Part shown: one piece after another, positions 1 through 13,790 of the stretch
Layout: every line of letters begins with the position of its first letter
Numbering within the stretch: position 1 is the stretch's first letter
Source: Macrocystis pyrifera
Lineage: Eukaryota > Sar > Phaeophyceae > Laminariales > Laminariaceae
DNA: 64,000 nt
Direction of reading: 5' to 3'
Assembly (NCBI GenBank): GCA_031763025.1
Contig: JASSKH010000011.1
Span: forward strand, 124,001 to 188,000
The notes under the pieces: generated by a model
What the model saw: only the letters and a program-made list of their open reading frames with translations
Told to the model about the DNA's origin: nothing
Databases searched by the model: none
Translations under genes and position numbers: made by a program

Positions 1-2199
1 TGAGTTCCTATCGGTTTCTCCATTGGGACCCAGAGAGTACTCTTTTTCAACATCATATATTACTCCAGATCTAGGCGCACGAGCCCGCGTAACAGTGGCT
101 CACGCCAAGGCTGTGGACTAGGACTTCCACGACACTATCTCACGCGGAAACTCTGCTAACAATGTTTGTGTCAGGTACCAGGCAGTCGCAGGCGGCACTC
201 GTTGACCCAATTTCATATTGACGAACACTACATTTGTTCAAGTTCACGGGTATTTCCCTCCCTCCTCATAAAGTATCGCGTGTGTGTAGCCACCACCGAG
301 CCGTAAGATAATGGTTAAATTTTTGCGCCCAAGCGTTCTTGAGTGATCAAGTTCTAAAAACGAGGATCTGCTCAATCTATTTTAACCCGATGTGTACTAT
401 GCAATAGTGCTCGAAGAATATCTACATGCTGGTTAAAAAACAACCACTCGATAGCTTTCTCCCCGAATGCCGCATGCAATCGCTACGCGAGTGCCACATG
501 TTTTATATCGTACTGAGTTTAACGAGCAGTCGAACAGTGGAACAGCGTGACGGGTGTTGATCAAGGGTCTAGGGCTAGCGCTATCGGTGGAATGGTTTCT
601 CTACGAACATCCGGGCTTCAGAAAACGTAAAACAACAGTAGACAGTTCCATAGGAATAAAGCGATTGGGTTTCCGTTGTTTTCAGCATGAACCAGGTTCA
701 GGTACCTCACGACATGTCTAAACACAGCAGTGTCGAGTCCATGGCCTAAGAACTAGCTGCAGGGGGCAAACATCAAGTCATCTCTAACGCCACGAGCTAA
801 TGACTGCAACCAATCGATTACGAGGCAACGCCGTACAACCAACATTGTTACCGCTTGAAGAGGTTAAAGTCCACGTCGCTTTCTGGAGAGAGATCGTGAC
901 ATTGTTTCACACGTGTTGTCAACCCCTGTAGACCCGTTAATGGAGAGTGTTAAAATTTGATATTGATGTCGACGGACAGTCGGAGTTCTGGACACCCAAA
1001 TACGATAAAGCAAAAAAACACGCAAATATAAGGCGAACAGAGCGCAAACAACTAACGTTCGATGCTGGTCGGCAGGGCTCAAGGTACACGTGCGTGCACA
1101 TTGTCAGGGACTATATCTACAAACCGGGTGGACGTCCGACGCTTGAGAATTGAAATTGGATTCAGGTCGAAGCGGCTATTAGCCCACAGGATTGTGTACG
1201 GGCTTAACTTGCATAATTTCTCGAGTCTGTGGCCGGGTGAAGTATAAACCTCCCCAAGTGAGGAGCTACAGGAAATGAAGATGTTACCCCTACTGTAGCA
1301 CGCCTCCACCGTTGCAGTGGGCTTGTGGTGCCCACGTTTGCCGTGGTATCCCCACCAGAACTGTACTATAAACCTAAAATGGTATTGCCTCGACTCTCGT
1401 CCTATCACATCGACAATCGAACCATCACCGCGATTTGTGGCACATTCCAGCAGCGACAATCACCAAATTGTCGAATACCATCGTGCCATGTTGTATGCTG
1501 TTATTCCCTTCGTGGCTTGTCGAATACCGTCGTACCATATTGTATGCTGTTATTCCCTTCGTGGCCGTCGTCTTCCATTGCTAAGCTGACTTTGGTGCGG
1601 TGCGCCATCACCGTTCCCGTTAGGAAAAAAAGCTCGGCCGTCGTCGGTTATGTTCCCGACTATTTCCGAGTTATCTTGTCACATGGAAAATATCTAAATT
1701 ATAAACAAATGCCCGCAATATAGTATTTTCAACGGCCTACTGACGGTAAAAAATACCGTAAGCGAGGTCCCGATTCAAATGCCCGAGGAAGCTACAAAAC
1801 TTCTCAATCATTGGCTACACGAAAGGCAACTGTCCTCGTCATGGGCAGGGCCAGACAGAGAAGGAGGCCGTACAACAGATAACAGACGAGACATTTTAAA
1901 AGTCATCTTGATAAACTATCGGCATACGGTAAGGAGCTTTGACTACAGCGAGGACCGTTACCCATGCGTGAATAGTTCTTGTTGATATTGACGTAGTCGA
2001 AGTAGGAAGCGGTACAAACGATTGAATAGTGGAGTCCATGTGATGGGCATTGACTGGGCCCACCTTAGGCGATTGTGTACTTACATGTTCTGATGTGTAT
2101 CTCAATGAAGTGGGGAGTAGTACGGCAGCGAATATTTTTTACAATTTTGTTGGCATAGCGATACCGTCAATCACGCCAGCAAATATCAGCTACTCTCAC
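1..2199. other. No gene supported; probable intron of the beta-helix gene
   Basis: I searched both strands for the cassette motifs and found none. The only structure is a 49-bp tandem duplication at 1468-1565. The reading frames here are short and lack recognisable protein features. Confidence 0.4.
1468..1565. repeat. 49-bp tandem duplication
   Basis: Two adjacent copies begin TTGTCGAATACC and end TTCCCTTCGTGGC, differing at a few positions. Confidence 0.8.
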
Positions 2200-2283
2200 C
2201 TCCGAAACTCCCGGCTGAATTGTGTACAAACGATGTATTGCCGTCGACGGCCAGGAACGAGTCCACACCGATGGCTATGCAAC
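2200..2283 (-). CDS. Beta-helix repeat exon, 84 bp, last one seen
   Basis: A phase 1-1 cassette with GCI (Cys replaces Ala), VDGNTS, FVHN, SAG and FGG. It has a GCAG acceptor and a GTGAG donor. The good donor means at least one more exon lies further left; I could not find it in the first 2.2 kb. Confidence 0.75.
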
Positions 2284-2415
2284 CTGCTGCATGGAAAACA
2301 ACGTTATAACTATTGTCACGACATCTAACAACTACGAAGATGGCCCGGGAACTGCTCTGCAACCAGGGGCCCAAAGCTCATGTGATGCTCTGTTGGAATC
2401 ACGTATAGTCGCCAG

Positions 2416-2488
2416 TCAAACAAGTAGATATTTGATCCTCGTCGTTGGTTTGTCAAACAAGCAGTTATTTGATCCTCGTCGTTGGTTT
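2416..2488. repeat. About 37-bp tandem duplication in the last visible intron
   Basis: Two copies start TCAAACAAG and share TTTGATCCTCGTCGTTGG. The same intron (2284-2981) also holds a very weak exon-like remnant near 2617-2680 on the minus strand. Confidence 0.75.
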
Positions 2489-2981
2489 GAGTAAGCCGTG
2501 GCCACGGGTGTCTTGCCGTCTTCCCGCAGACACACGCGACCAACTGTGTCAACCAGAGTGTTCGGCATGCCCAAAGATAGTCGACTTCAGTCCAATAATG
2601 CCAACTATTGCTCGCACTTCCGACGGCGTCGAGGAACATGGAAAAAATGCACTTGTTTCGACGGTAACCAGAAAACAACCTTGAATGGGCGACCGTTCGC
2701 CATTTAGGCCATCGACGTTTGCGTGCACTACACAAAAACCATAGATAGCCAGATAGGTCAAGCGAAGAGTTCGCGTGCCGTGGATATTTCATATTTGAAT
2801 GGTCCGGGTGCGGTTCTATACATGCTGCGTTGAATCTGTCAGAACCGTTGCGGAGCGCCGTTCTAAAATTCGAATGTATTCCAATGTTAAGGCACGCCCT
2901 TACGGGCGTTCTGATTGTGGGCGAGGGGCATCCCCTCAATTCACATGGCAGGCGTTGAATATATCTCAATACGTTTCTCAC

Positions 2982-3065
2982 CTCCGAATACGCCGGCCGA
3001 GTTGTTAAAAAAAAGGGTGTCGCCCTGTACATCTAAGACGCTGCTGCTTCCAGCAGTTAATGCAC
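2982..3065 (-). CDS. Beta-helix repeat exon, 84 bp
   Basis: A standard phase 1-1 cassette with GAL, a run of three Ser, VQGDT, FFNN, SAG and FGG. It has a CTGCAG acceptor and a GTGAG donor. Confidence 0.75.
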
Positions 3066-6000
3066 CTGCAGGTATAGCAGCGGGCATCTGGTGTGATCAA
3101 AATACTCAACAAATTCAACAGAGGGTGCATGCTACGATACAGGTACACCACGTACCGTCTTAGGCCCCTGACATGAGGAGCTCTATACTCAACCTCATGC
3201 CCGACCTTGAGAAAATATATGCAGTGCACGCAATGAACAAGGCCCTGGAGAGGGTGTTTGTTGAAGAAAGGGGTTAAAACTCAGAATATATTCCAGTTAA
3301 AATACTGGGTAATTCCTCAGTTCAGGTTCCCCATCAGTGATAATGTTATTTTTTCCAAACGCACACCCCTATTGTACCACACGTCATAGGTCTGGCGTCG
3401 GGTTAGCGTTGTGGGTGCCGCTTGAGGTACACAGGCTATCATGTGCTCTTTTAGGCTCTGGACGAACAACGCTGACACTATGAGCGCTGACATGAGGTGT
3501 TGTGCTTTGTTGCGAACCAGGCCGGGCCACAATGCTATGACTGGATGGCCAATATTGCCAACTACGACGATCTTCTAAACATATGAAACAACGATAGACT
3601 GGGGTACGACGGAGTACAACAACAGTTCGCGGTAGGAAAAAATGGTGGGTGTGTGTCACGGAAAGCAAGCGCCGTCATCGATCATCTGGCAGAGAGAGAT
3701 GGCATAGCGACGCCCTGGAAGGAGAATTCAGGGTCAACAGAAAGATGAAGCAACGTGAATACCCAAATACGATTTCGCCTGTATGTTGACTTTTTGTTAG
3801 TGTGTGACTGTGTAGCTTGCGTCTTGTGAGCTTCGATTCGCATCTAAAGCATGCTCGCCATACACAGTTCGACAAGCAGTTGTACCGCCACACAAATGAT
3901 CTTGGGCAGGAAGATTGGAGCGTACGATCGTACAACGTACCCGAGCGTACAAGACACGAGTATACTTGAAATATTTGCTGCTGCTGTTGTACGTAGAAAA
4001 CATCTAAAAGTGTCTCCAAGCAAGCATCGGAAGCCTGTTAACACGAGGACTATCATTACGGCCACGGATAATCGTAACCACCCCCCCCATCAACGGAATT
4101 AGGGGCGACTGTAGTCACTAGATGTATTTTTCGGCGTACATGTTCCGCCGTGGGTTTGACACGCGGCTACGGCATCTTCGGCTTGTTTATGCCTTTGTAG
4201 ATAGCGGGTGGTCGCCCCCAGTGTTTCATCGGCATTAGCTTGCTATTCTCTTCATAATTCCCCTTGTCGGGACCTCCACAGAGGCCTACACCTTGGCTGT
4301 GAGATCCTGCATTGGTCGATATTGTTCGAAATTTGGGGTACTGATAAATTAAAAAGAGAAAAAAAAGCAAAAAGCAAACGTACAATACAGAAACGCCTGC
4401 ATCTGACTTGCGGACAGGTACGATTCCTCACAAGATACCATCTCCACCGAGTGTGAGGGATTATCTTGATCGAGTGCGCCGGTGCCCTAGAAAAACGTCC
4501 TTCGCGGCCAGACACGGTTCACGAGGGGGTTTCGTGAACTCGAAGTTGCGATCCGCTAGCACAAAACCCTCATAAGCATCGCTTAATATTTACATCACGC
4601 GCGGGAGCCTACAGTAGTACGATGGCTACATCATCACAGTTGAAAACCTGCTTCCGCCGAACATTTGCTGCTCTCAAGGTGGACAAACGAATTATTTCGG
4701 GAATGTGCGTTAAACCCTGTTAGAAAAATAGAAAGTTATTTGGCTCGAATAGGCCACGAAATACCGAAAACGTTCTGCATTATAATGGTAGTATATTTGC
4801 AGCTAAAACATGGAAACAGGGATCTTGTTTGCAAGTTTTATTTTTCGTATTTCAAATTGGTTTGCACTATTTGGCGACGCACTTAAGCGCGCCCAGCGCC
4901 CACGCAACAAAATATATACATCATTGAGATCCCCCGTGGCCTTACCCGATGACACAAACGCTATCACGTTGGCTGGCATGGTGCAGAATATCCAACATTT
5001 CGTGTCGCAAAGATCTCCCGACCCTCGATATATGTTTGAAGGGCTGTTTTATCATAGTGCGCTCGTACGATGACAGTACGAACATTTTTTTATCATCATT
5101 GTGCTTGCCATCCGACAATGTGCAGTGTTGTTATAAAAAAGACTTTGTGCGGGTACGGTTACCATATATGGCATGTATGCATTTGGTATACGACATAGGT
5201 AGCTCATTCAGCACCCGATCGACCCCCTCTCCTGCGGGTTCAATGTACGCATCTACTGCTGTGGTATGATCAGAAAGGATATTGTAACCCACATAGGTCT
5301 TCAGTTTGAATCGGTATGTTACCGGGCCTGGTATGTTTTGTTGAGGGCCCCAGGGTCTTGCTGTCGGCGAAAGGTCACTTCTTACGTATATAGGCCTGGG
5401 AACAACGAAGAAAGGAAATAGTTGGTTCCGGAACCACGGGTAAATCTCAAAACTAACACGTGCCGCTTGTCGTCGATGATTTCACTTCGCTTCTCTACAC
5501 TTTTGTTTGTCTCGCACAAAAGACGCGTACTACGAAAGCGACAACGCCCATTTTGTATGGGGCTTCTTGCTTGAGGAGCTCTGTGCTTAACGCAACAACC
5601 ATCGGTTGAGACATTACGCAATATGAACCCGATATGAAACCCCTAAGTCCATTGACAGGCATAGTACTCGTCATACAGCACACAGTATTGTGTTGTACAG
5701 GGTATTCAACATATCCGGATAAAACGGTACCTGCTCAAGTGAGGAGCCCCCATCCCAGACGAACGTGGGCTCAGCAGGGCAACCCCAACACCTGCCGTAG
5801 AACGGCTCGCAGACAGAAGGGTGTTCTTTCTGACAACGTCTACCTTGGGAGTACTCGGAAAGTATCAAAGGGAGGAAAGAAGGGTCTAATACTTTGGTCT
5901 TGGTTCTGCCTGTCGTACAACAGACGAAGTTGTATGAAAGCTGTTTCTAAAAAGTGGGCACACTCGCCTCAATTCCACCTGTAACCTTCAAAACTATCGG

Positions 6001-9000
6001 AAACAAATTAACGTTATTCGACGTTTGAGTGAAATGGGCCCCTACATGGATAGGTCGGGAAACTGGACTAAAATATCTGGTATGTTGTTATTGTGCCGTT
6101 TGTAGTGTTGGCGAACGATGCAAATGCATAAACGACGAAACAACCACGTGCTAGAAAGCCGAAGTCATTTCACACCTGGTATCGTCACCGGTTTAACTGT
6201 GGCTACATATCGACGATCTATAAGCCAAAATGGACGCGGTAAATATTATACCGGTATCAGGCAGCTTAGCGATGCGACCGTTCGTTTTGTGAATCATGAA
6301 TCAAAGTCATGTATCTGCATGATGTGTTTCTATGGTCAGTTTCAAAGGAAAACACCGTACTCCTGACTCTCCGAACACAGAATGCTTCACACCAGATCCC
6401 AATGTAGTTCCATGCTCCTTAACGTTACCCCAACCGACGATTACTTCCAATATAGGGGCCTGGTATGCTTGTCATCCCACGTGGGTCGATAGAGCCATCC
6501 TTTTCGGGCAAGCATATTTGTGTCTGGCCGTGCTCGTCCACTGAGGAACGACCTCAGAATCGATGAAATTGTCAAGTGAAGAGCCTCCTAAAAACACGGA
6601 AAACTCGTTTGTAGCCAGAATAGATTATTACTACCTGCTGTCGCGTACTGTAGACGATTCCACCTCTGCTGGAAGTTGGTATATTACGTTATAGCAGTAT
6701 TACATAGTTATGTCTGTTACCATATGGGTATATATTTCTGGCTATATAGCTTACACTAAGCTGACTTTGCATGCGGCCGTGGCGTTCTCCACCCGCGGTG
6801 GACTGCAGATTTCGTTTGGCACTGTTTTTATTGCAACCACAGTGCTAGTGTGCGTCTGATGCAGTACTGCTTCACACTTACCGTGAATTGCTTAGCGTTC
6901 TGTTATGTACACCGCGGTATCTTGGCATTCTCGCTCCATTTTGGCCACGCTGTCTCCCGTGGAAGTAGTGTTAAGAGCGTGGGTGTCTTGCCCTTCTTGA
7001 CCTACTCGGTAGAGTCACAAAACTCCTCGGGACGGATACATCTGCGTGTGGCCGATTGTTCAGGACCGGCAGAGTTTTGCTTTCGACTAATGTGTTTTAG
7101 TGTTTTTGTATTATTGCGCAGCCGTTTCTGTGATTATACTGCTTGGCGAGTACACCACGAGTGTGTGTCGCCAGTACCTACAGTCGTGGAGAATGATACT
7201 CTTGCTGCCTTAGTGCCCTCTGCGGCCGGTTATAGGTCCCTACTGTAGGTGTTTCTTCTGCTGTAGGCATGTGGATGTTTGTATACAGCTTCCTGGAGGT
7301 GTACGTATGTGTCTGCGATGCCCACGATCGGAAATAGTTGATTATCGTACTACTGTCGTGCTCTTTGCGGGAGTAGGCACTACGCTCCGTCTTCCTTTCG
7401 TCATCACGATGCCGATCACGAGGTCGCACATTCACGTCCGTGGAGTATGATTTAGAATCTCGGCGCACGTCTAAAAGTATAAACGTTGCGACAGTTTTCC
7501 AAGGCTGTCGTCGAGTGGACAAACAAGAGTGTCGACACGTCAGCGCGTTCAGAGGGATATCCGAAGGTAGCTCGGCCACGCATACTATCCGGTGGGATCT
7601 CGGCTAGGGACACGGGTCCCCGATAGTTTCACGATCTGAGATCGTGGAGACGGAGCGGTTGGCACCAAGCATGAAAAGAGCGCTGCAGGGGCATCTGCGC
7701 GCGGGGGGGTTGTCCAGTCAAACACAGTAGGAGTCATTGCTCTCAGGTGACTCCAAAAAGGCAAGTACGTCACGGGAACGCCAATGGACAAGATCACGTC
7801 AACTGGTCATTGAACGACGGAAGCAATAGCGTGATACAAGGCTAGGTCTAGCACAAGGGTGGTGGGGCCGAAGCGACAACGGGAGCAAACCTGACCAACG
7901 CGTCCGACATACCGTTGCCACCGGCTATCGCTGAAGATTTTTCTGTCTGCGCACGGAGGTGATGCTGCAAATAGCGTAAGTTTAGCTGAAGGAAGGAAAC
8001 AGGACTTCGAGCCATTGCTCAGGAAGGGAGATATATTTATGTTTGCGTGGCACTACTGGCACTACCGGCCGGCGCTGGAAGCCTCATCCTATCCAACCGT
8101 CACATGAAGTAATCCGTAACAGAGAAGAAGAATACCACAGTAATATTGAAATATGACGTACAAAAGAAGAAAGTTCCGAAAATTTGAAACACAGGCTGGA
8201 ACGTACTCCTTTGATTAAATAAACTGGACAAAATTACGAAGAGAGGTCACTCACGCCCATGTCGTAGTAAATTCTCGATAAACACGACGGACGAACAAAA
8301 AACTTCAGACCATCCCACTCACCCTACATTGGGTAGTTTTTACGTGGTTGCGTTAATCTCCAGGAAATGCTGTCGCTTTGAAGGCACCTCGGCCGAGGCA
8401 CCCTCAGTGCGGATGTTTTATCCACGGGCGGGGACCCCAGCCCGGCGCAGGACGCCTCACCCAATCCAATAAATAGATTGAGTGATCCGTAACCGAGAGG
8501 AAAAACACTGCGGTAATATACCCATTTTTCTTCAGATAGGACAGTGCGATCATGACCCCGCCAGGGTCCTGGCCTTCCTTTGAAGTTTTATCCATGTTGA
8601 TGTTCGACGTTTGCTGTCGTTGACGGGTGGAAGCCGTATTTTGTTTCCCCACCAATCATCCCATTCCCAATTCGAGGTTCTAGACAAACATTTGTTTTCA
8701 GCTTTCCATGCATGCTTGGTTCAGTAACTTGAAAATGGTTTAACCCTCGATGGATGGATTATTTCGTATTTCGTGCTCCTTAACGCTCGTGTCGGCGGAA
8801 GATCTTGACTTCAACCTGGTTCGAACTTCGAATCACTCTCCGAGCTTTTCGTTTCTGCGTGCCTGTTCGAGTGTTTCAAGTGACAGTCCCTAGTTCCCAG
8901 ATGTGTGCATTGGATGGGCAAGCGTCGATTTGCGGAAATATTTCAACCATGCCTACGGAATTTCAAGGTGTTTACAGGGGGAGAGAAACCTTGATGGCTT

Positions 9001-9465
9001 CCCCTCTGTTAGCCAGGTGGCTAACAATTTACTCTGGGAAGTTCAGCTCGATAGTACAGAGCAGAGTAACTGCCGTCAGGCCAACACAGCTACATACCAG
9101 GCACATAGTACTTGGTAGCAGGTATTCCATAGTGCTGCAGGCCCAAATGCTTAATGGCAGTGAAGCCGTTCTGTGAGGAAGTATATTTGCGTAAACCAAA
9201 TTCCACAAAAACGCGCTGGCAGTGCGCGGACTTCAATGTACACATCACGTGTCTAAGTCACGGTCCCTATGCAGGTTATGGATTTCATCGTGCGTATCCG
9301 CGAGCCCTGTACGAATTGTTTATCCACCACTGCTTGGTGTGTACGCGTGTTTCTTTGACATGACAACGCCCAGTATGTATCTGAAAGTATCAACACACCC
9401 CTTCATGAAAATCAAGCCGTATGCATATTCAATCTAACTGACATGTATTCCGACACGCCTCTTAC
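3066..9465. other. 6.4-kb intron with no recognised content
   Basis: This is far longer than the other introns (0.6-2.4 kb). I found no intact cassette, RNA gene or element in it. Its reading frames are short and random-looking on both strands. Missed decayed cassettes are possible. Confidence 0.4.
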
Positions 9466-9549
9466 CTCCGTAGGCCCCCCCATGGTTGTCGACAAAAGAG
9501 GCGCGACCAGTGATTTGCACGGTTGAGCTTCTAGACACAGAGACGGCAC
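9466..9549 (-). CDS. Beta-helix repeat exon, 84 bp
   Basis: A standard phase 1-1 cassette with GAV, RSST, ITGRAS, FVDN and YGG, and a GTAAG donor. It is followed in transcript order by the unusually long 6.4-kb intron. Confidence 0.75.
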
Positions 9550-10650
9550 CTGCACGTTGGCAACAGGAAGGAGTCGTGAGGGTCTGCAGTCCACTCAACC
9601 GAGCACGATACGGCGGCCCGTGCACCACTGAACGTTCGCAACTAAAACTGGTACTACTATAAAGTTTTGCAAAGTAAAGTAAATTATCAGGGAGACATAT
9701 GGCGAGGAAAGTATACTGTGGGTATATACCAAGTACATAAGGGTTCGGATCATGCTTTAAAGTTGTGGGGTACTTACGGCACAACAGGCTACCCTCATTG
9801 AAAATAGGATACTATCACGCATCCCAGATACGGTCGGCCATGCACGCCTTCCAGCAGACTAATCACCGGTTCGATATGGTCCAGTTGTATGAGTCTTGGC
9901 AGACAGGGTTCGTGTCGTGAGGAGCGCTATCTCTCACCCGAAACCCCATTTTGATAAAATATGTTCCCAATCATACCTGGTATCAACCTTCCCATGGGTA
10001 GGCATACCTTCAACGGCATCACACTAGTATATATCATACCAATACACGGTACTTGGTATCGAATGCACACCCCATCCCTGGAAAATATGCAATCGAAAAA
10101 AGCCGTACCTGGTTCGCAAAGCACCTATCAGGTACCGGTATGCGATGATCAAAACATGAAAGTGTTACGCAATTGATAATAATTCCTGGAATATGTAATT
10201 TCGAACAATCGTTGGGGACTTCCATAGTTGAGCAGTCCCACTGGTCCTAAAGATTGAGGCTTGAACGTAAACCCCCTACCGTGGCATCACCCGAACACCG
10301 TATAAATATCTGTTTTTCGTTTGATATCCAACAAAGGCACCCGTCTAGAGAATTCCTTAGAAGTCATGGCAATTGTGTACTTGGTTTCCCAGTCAGAACC
10401 ACCGCGAATGCCGTCGTTGCTGACTCTGTTTAGGCTGAACAGCAACGCGGAAGTGACGACTCAAAAAAATAGGTATGGATTGTGTTGAAGCAAATGGGAC
10501 GCTGATACCAAAGCTAGATTTGTGCATAGTGAAGTTTATGTACTGACTTAAACCCCTTGATAATAATATCGTGCCCGCCATGCCTTGAACTCTGTGTACG
10601 CCGTGAAAAGAGCAACATTAATAGAAAGTATACCTCAAGGCGTTCCTCAC

Positions 10651-10734
10651 CTCCCTTGATTCCGGCCACGTTGTTGTCGAACATGTTGTTACCGTCAACG
10701 ACGACTACAGACCCCGAAGAAACAAACATGGCAC
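10651..10734 (-). CDS. Beta-helix repeat exon, 84 bp
   Basis: A standard phase 1-1 cassette with GAM, a run of Val, VDGN, FDNN and KGG, bounded by a CATCAG acceptor and a GTGAG donor. Confidence 0.75.
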
Positions 10735-11416
10735 CTGATGACAGGCGACCGATACTACGAGCTTAATTCAAACAAAGGTAGAGCGAGGACGGCCGCTCTA
10801 GACGTGGTTGGCGGCATCTGGTACAGTTACTGTAGCTGTTTTTGAAAAGGGCGCGAAGGGCTAAATGGACACACGACACGTATTCAAACGTGGACATATG
10901 GTAAGCTTAAGCGAAATATTTACCATTCCGCCCCAGGATAAGAAACAGAAAAGCTACGCTAGAGCACACAGCAAATGAGGACACCACACCGTGTGAATAA
11001 TTCACGACCGATGCAACAATGTGCCGAAACCTTTGAATGGGATGAAGTGAAAGTACCAGGTCTGTTCATGGACTTTGCGCTCATTTTTCTACACACTCGA
11101 GCCGCACTGGAAGAAACAACAAAGACTCTCGGCCACAGCATATTACCCACGCACAGGTGACATCAACCTCTCTACATCAGACACAATATCAAACCGACCC
11201 AATGCACAATATGTCGGATGACGCTCGTACTAAAGACGAATGGGTCTAGCTCTTGGGCACATTGTATTTCATGTCACGGTCGGTGCCGCAGCGTCGGCCT
11301 TGTGAATACTGTTCGTGTGATACCTTTACCAATGACAGTAAAACACCTAGATTCAGTTTTTTTTCAGTTTTACAGCTAAACCAGCGTTGAGCAACTTATG
11401 CCGCGGGGGTTCTTAC

Positions 11417-11500
11417 CTCCACTTTCCTTGGAAATGTTATCGACAAACGATGCGTTCCCGAACACGTTGCCCGATACATACATCTGCGCCGAGATGGCAC
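11417..11500 (-). CDS. Beta-helix repeat exon, 84 bp
   Basis: A standard phase 1-1 cassette with GAI, SGN, GNAS, FVDN and SGG, bounded by AG and a GTAAG donor. The decayed copy near 20.44-20.51 kb resembles it in the AKE/SKE stretch before the final Gly. Confidence 0.75.
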
Positions 11501-12103
11501 CTGTAAGTACGTACATACTTGTAGGTGTCAGTGTTAACTGCATACCCAGGGACCCTGAAGATTTCGTCACGGACGTCTGGGATGCTGGGGTATTCTACCG
11601 GGGGCAATGAGTGCAGTGTATGACTAGCCAAGCAGTAAATCCTGGCCCTATTTCCCAAGCAATGTTGGTGTTATATTGCCACATTATTCGGTCACCCGTT
11701 TGAACAGCCACTACTTCAACTGTCGCGCCAGGTGGGAGTAATTGCGCGCCGCATCAACTATCCCGTGGTCAACATGTCAGCACAAATGATTGGAACAAAC
11801 ACTCATTGAAAATGTAGGTACCATTCACGGTCAAGCCATCCAATCCCCGACACATATTTTATACGGAGATCCCCGGATTACTCGATGCCAATAACATAGG
11901 TGGTTATGTTGGACTCATGGTCACAACATACCAGGTACCTGGTATGCATGTATGCGTCGTTTGACAACAGTCACTGTCGCCCTGTATGTTGACAGTTGTC
12001 GTATGCGTAGACAGATGCATGTTTGTTTCCTTGGTGCTTTTAAAGCCCAACCGCTGCAAGCAATCCGAATGCAGTATCGCCTATTTCGTGACTCGCTTCT
12101 CAC

Positions 12104-12187
12104 CTCCGCCATCCTTGGCAAAGTTGTTGAAAAAAGCGCTGCTACCTTCGACTTGAAAGAATGAGCTCTCACCCAGGCCCATCGCAC
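12104..12187 (-). CDS. Beta-helix repeat exon, 84 bp
   Basis: A standard phase 1-1 cassette with GAM, SSFFQVEGSS, FFNN and a Gly-rich close (DGG followed by the junction Gly). It has a CCCGCAG acceptor and a GTGAG donor. Confidence 0.78.
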
Positions 12188-13705
12188 CTGCGGGTAGATA
12201 ACAATATTCGTGAGGTTCTTTAGCCCACTCGACGGAGTACGACCTTAGCGACGGGCGCATTTCTGTCATCTGAACGAATCACACACGAAGTACCGCAGCG
12301 TAGTACCACATGATTTATTAACAGCCAAAGTCGTCGCAAGCGGGTTGGTGCATGATTGACACTGTGGGAATATCCAAAGTTTGCATGCTTCCAATCGGGC
12401 ATATCGTGAACGTCTGAAGGTTCCAACACGGGTGAACTCAATTCAATACTCGTTACTAATCGGTGCAAGTCGTCCCACCGCAGGGGAGCTTCAGTGCGGA
12501 ATGTATTGAATTTCCCAACGCTGAATCCCCGTCAGTGTCACAGAGGTAGAAGTAGGGAAGGAATGTGTCGAAATCATTTGCGTGTTGGACATCGGACGGG
12601 GGTGTTTGAGTGCGGAGATTACCATGGATCATGGTTTTGTCTATATGTTTTCCCAGTCAGAGATGTACAGAGCAACAGCATTGCTGGACATATCACGAGG
12701 GTTTGGCACACATCAGTATCATCGGAGTAATGCGAAGATTTTTCACTCGTACCTAATAAACATACAGCCAAACTTATGAATATTCTCAACGACTCCAAGC
12801 GAACCAGAATCCAACACGTTGCGACCATCGTATGGGTCTACAGTGCGGGATTCTTAAGCGCCCGTATCTTGAGCTCGCGGCTACCGTGGAAACCGCCCCC
12901 CTCGATCATCGTCTTCGGCGGCCTCGCCCCACCCCTACTGTTGCTTTCACCCCCCAGAGCGCGCGCAAGTTTTGCGATCGACGGCCAGGACTCCACGGAC
13001 CGTCGGCGATAACTGTGAGGTCGAGATCGTTTGGATGGTGGGATCGTCAGATTCCCCCCTCGAGATGTCACCCCTAATAATTGTTGCGCGATAACCTCGT
13101 GTGAAACGCTAGGAACCCATGTTCCCCGCAGTAGGTTTAATACATGCAAATCAAGACAGATATCAACACTGGTCTGGCGTAGGACCCGTATAGGTGAGCA
13201 GGATTAATGAATGCCTAGACAAAAGGTGGGCATGGGCTTCCAACGGAATCAGTATAAGTACTTGCTCTGATTAACCCCCTTGGCACCCCGAGAAATCCCC
13301 ACCCACAATGATACCGTTAAACGTTGGTGTTGCATGAACCCTCTACAAGCAGCGTGGGCGCTCAGAAGCACCATGTCGAACAACTCCTGGAATTAAAACT
13401 CGGACGCCAAGTTACGAGGTGGTATTAAATAGCTTCTATTGTCAAGGGTCAGTACCGTGCTCATTCCTATACTGTTGCAGGGATCGTGTTAACCTTATTT
13501 CCTGAAACAGACGACGACTTTAAACCCACGGGCCCGATGCATATGTCACCACTCGGGGCCCGGTCGGTGTCGGCGTTTTTTGACAATCTTGGACTTGCAA
13601 CCCAACAACCGAGATTCGAAGCCTGTATAAGGTTACGAGTATCAAGCATGCCCGGTATCACAACAATTCCAGCATTGCAAGAACGATGTTCGAAGCGAAT
13701 CTCAC

Positions 13706-13790
13706 CCCCCGTAAGTCCCGGCCATGTTGTTGACAAACGAAGATGTGCCTTTGATGCCGATAGCGCAATATACATCCGTAAATACACCAC
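13706..13790 (-). CDS. Beta-helix repeat exon with one extra base, 85 bp
   Basis: The exon reads normally through G-G-V, IKG, FVNN and the closing YG. Its last bases form a run of six G including the donor G, where the other cassettes have GGAGGT. The best GTGAG donor therefore gives 85 bp instead of 84, which would shift every later cassette out of frame. Either the homopolymer is a sequencing error, or this exon is decaying and must be skipped. Residue 2 is Gly rather than Ala. Confidence 0.5.

Noticed and set aside
2325-3032. 235-codon minus-strand frame
   Set aside because: It crosses a true cassette exon in the wrong frame, and its sequence is Trp/Arg/Cys-rich and random-looking.
5750-5790. 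Possible decayed cassette on the minus strand (TFVWDGG)
   Set aside because: Only one motif fits and no Gly-Ala junction or spacing supports it.
1245-6590. Recurring AAGTGAGGAGC-like motif (near 1250, 5735 and 6573, also 54605)
   Set aside because: Short, spaced irregularly, with no attached exon on either strand. Chance or a weak low-complexity bias is enough.
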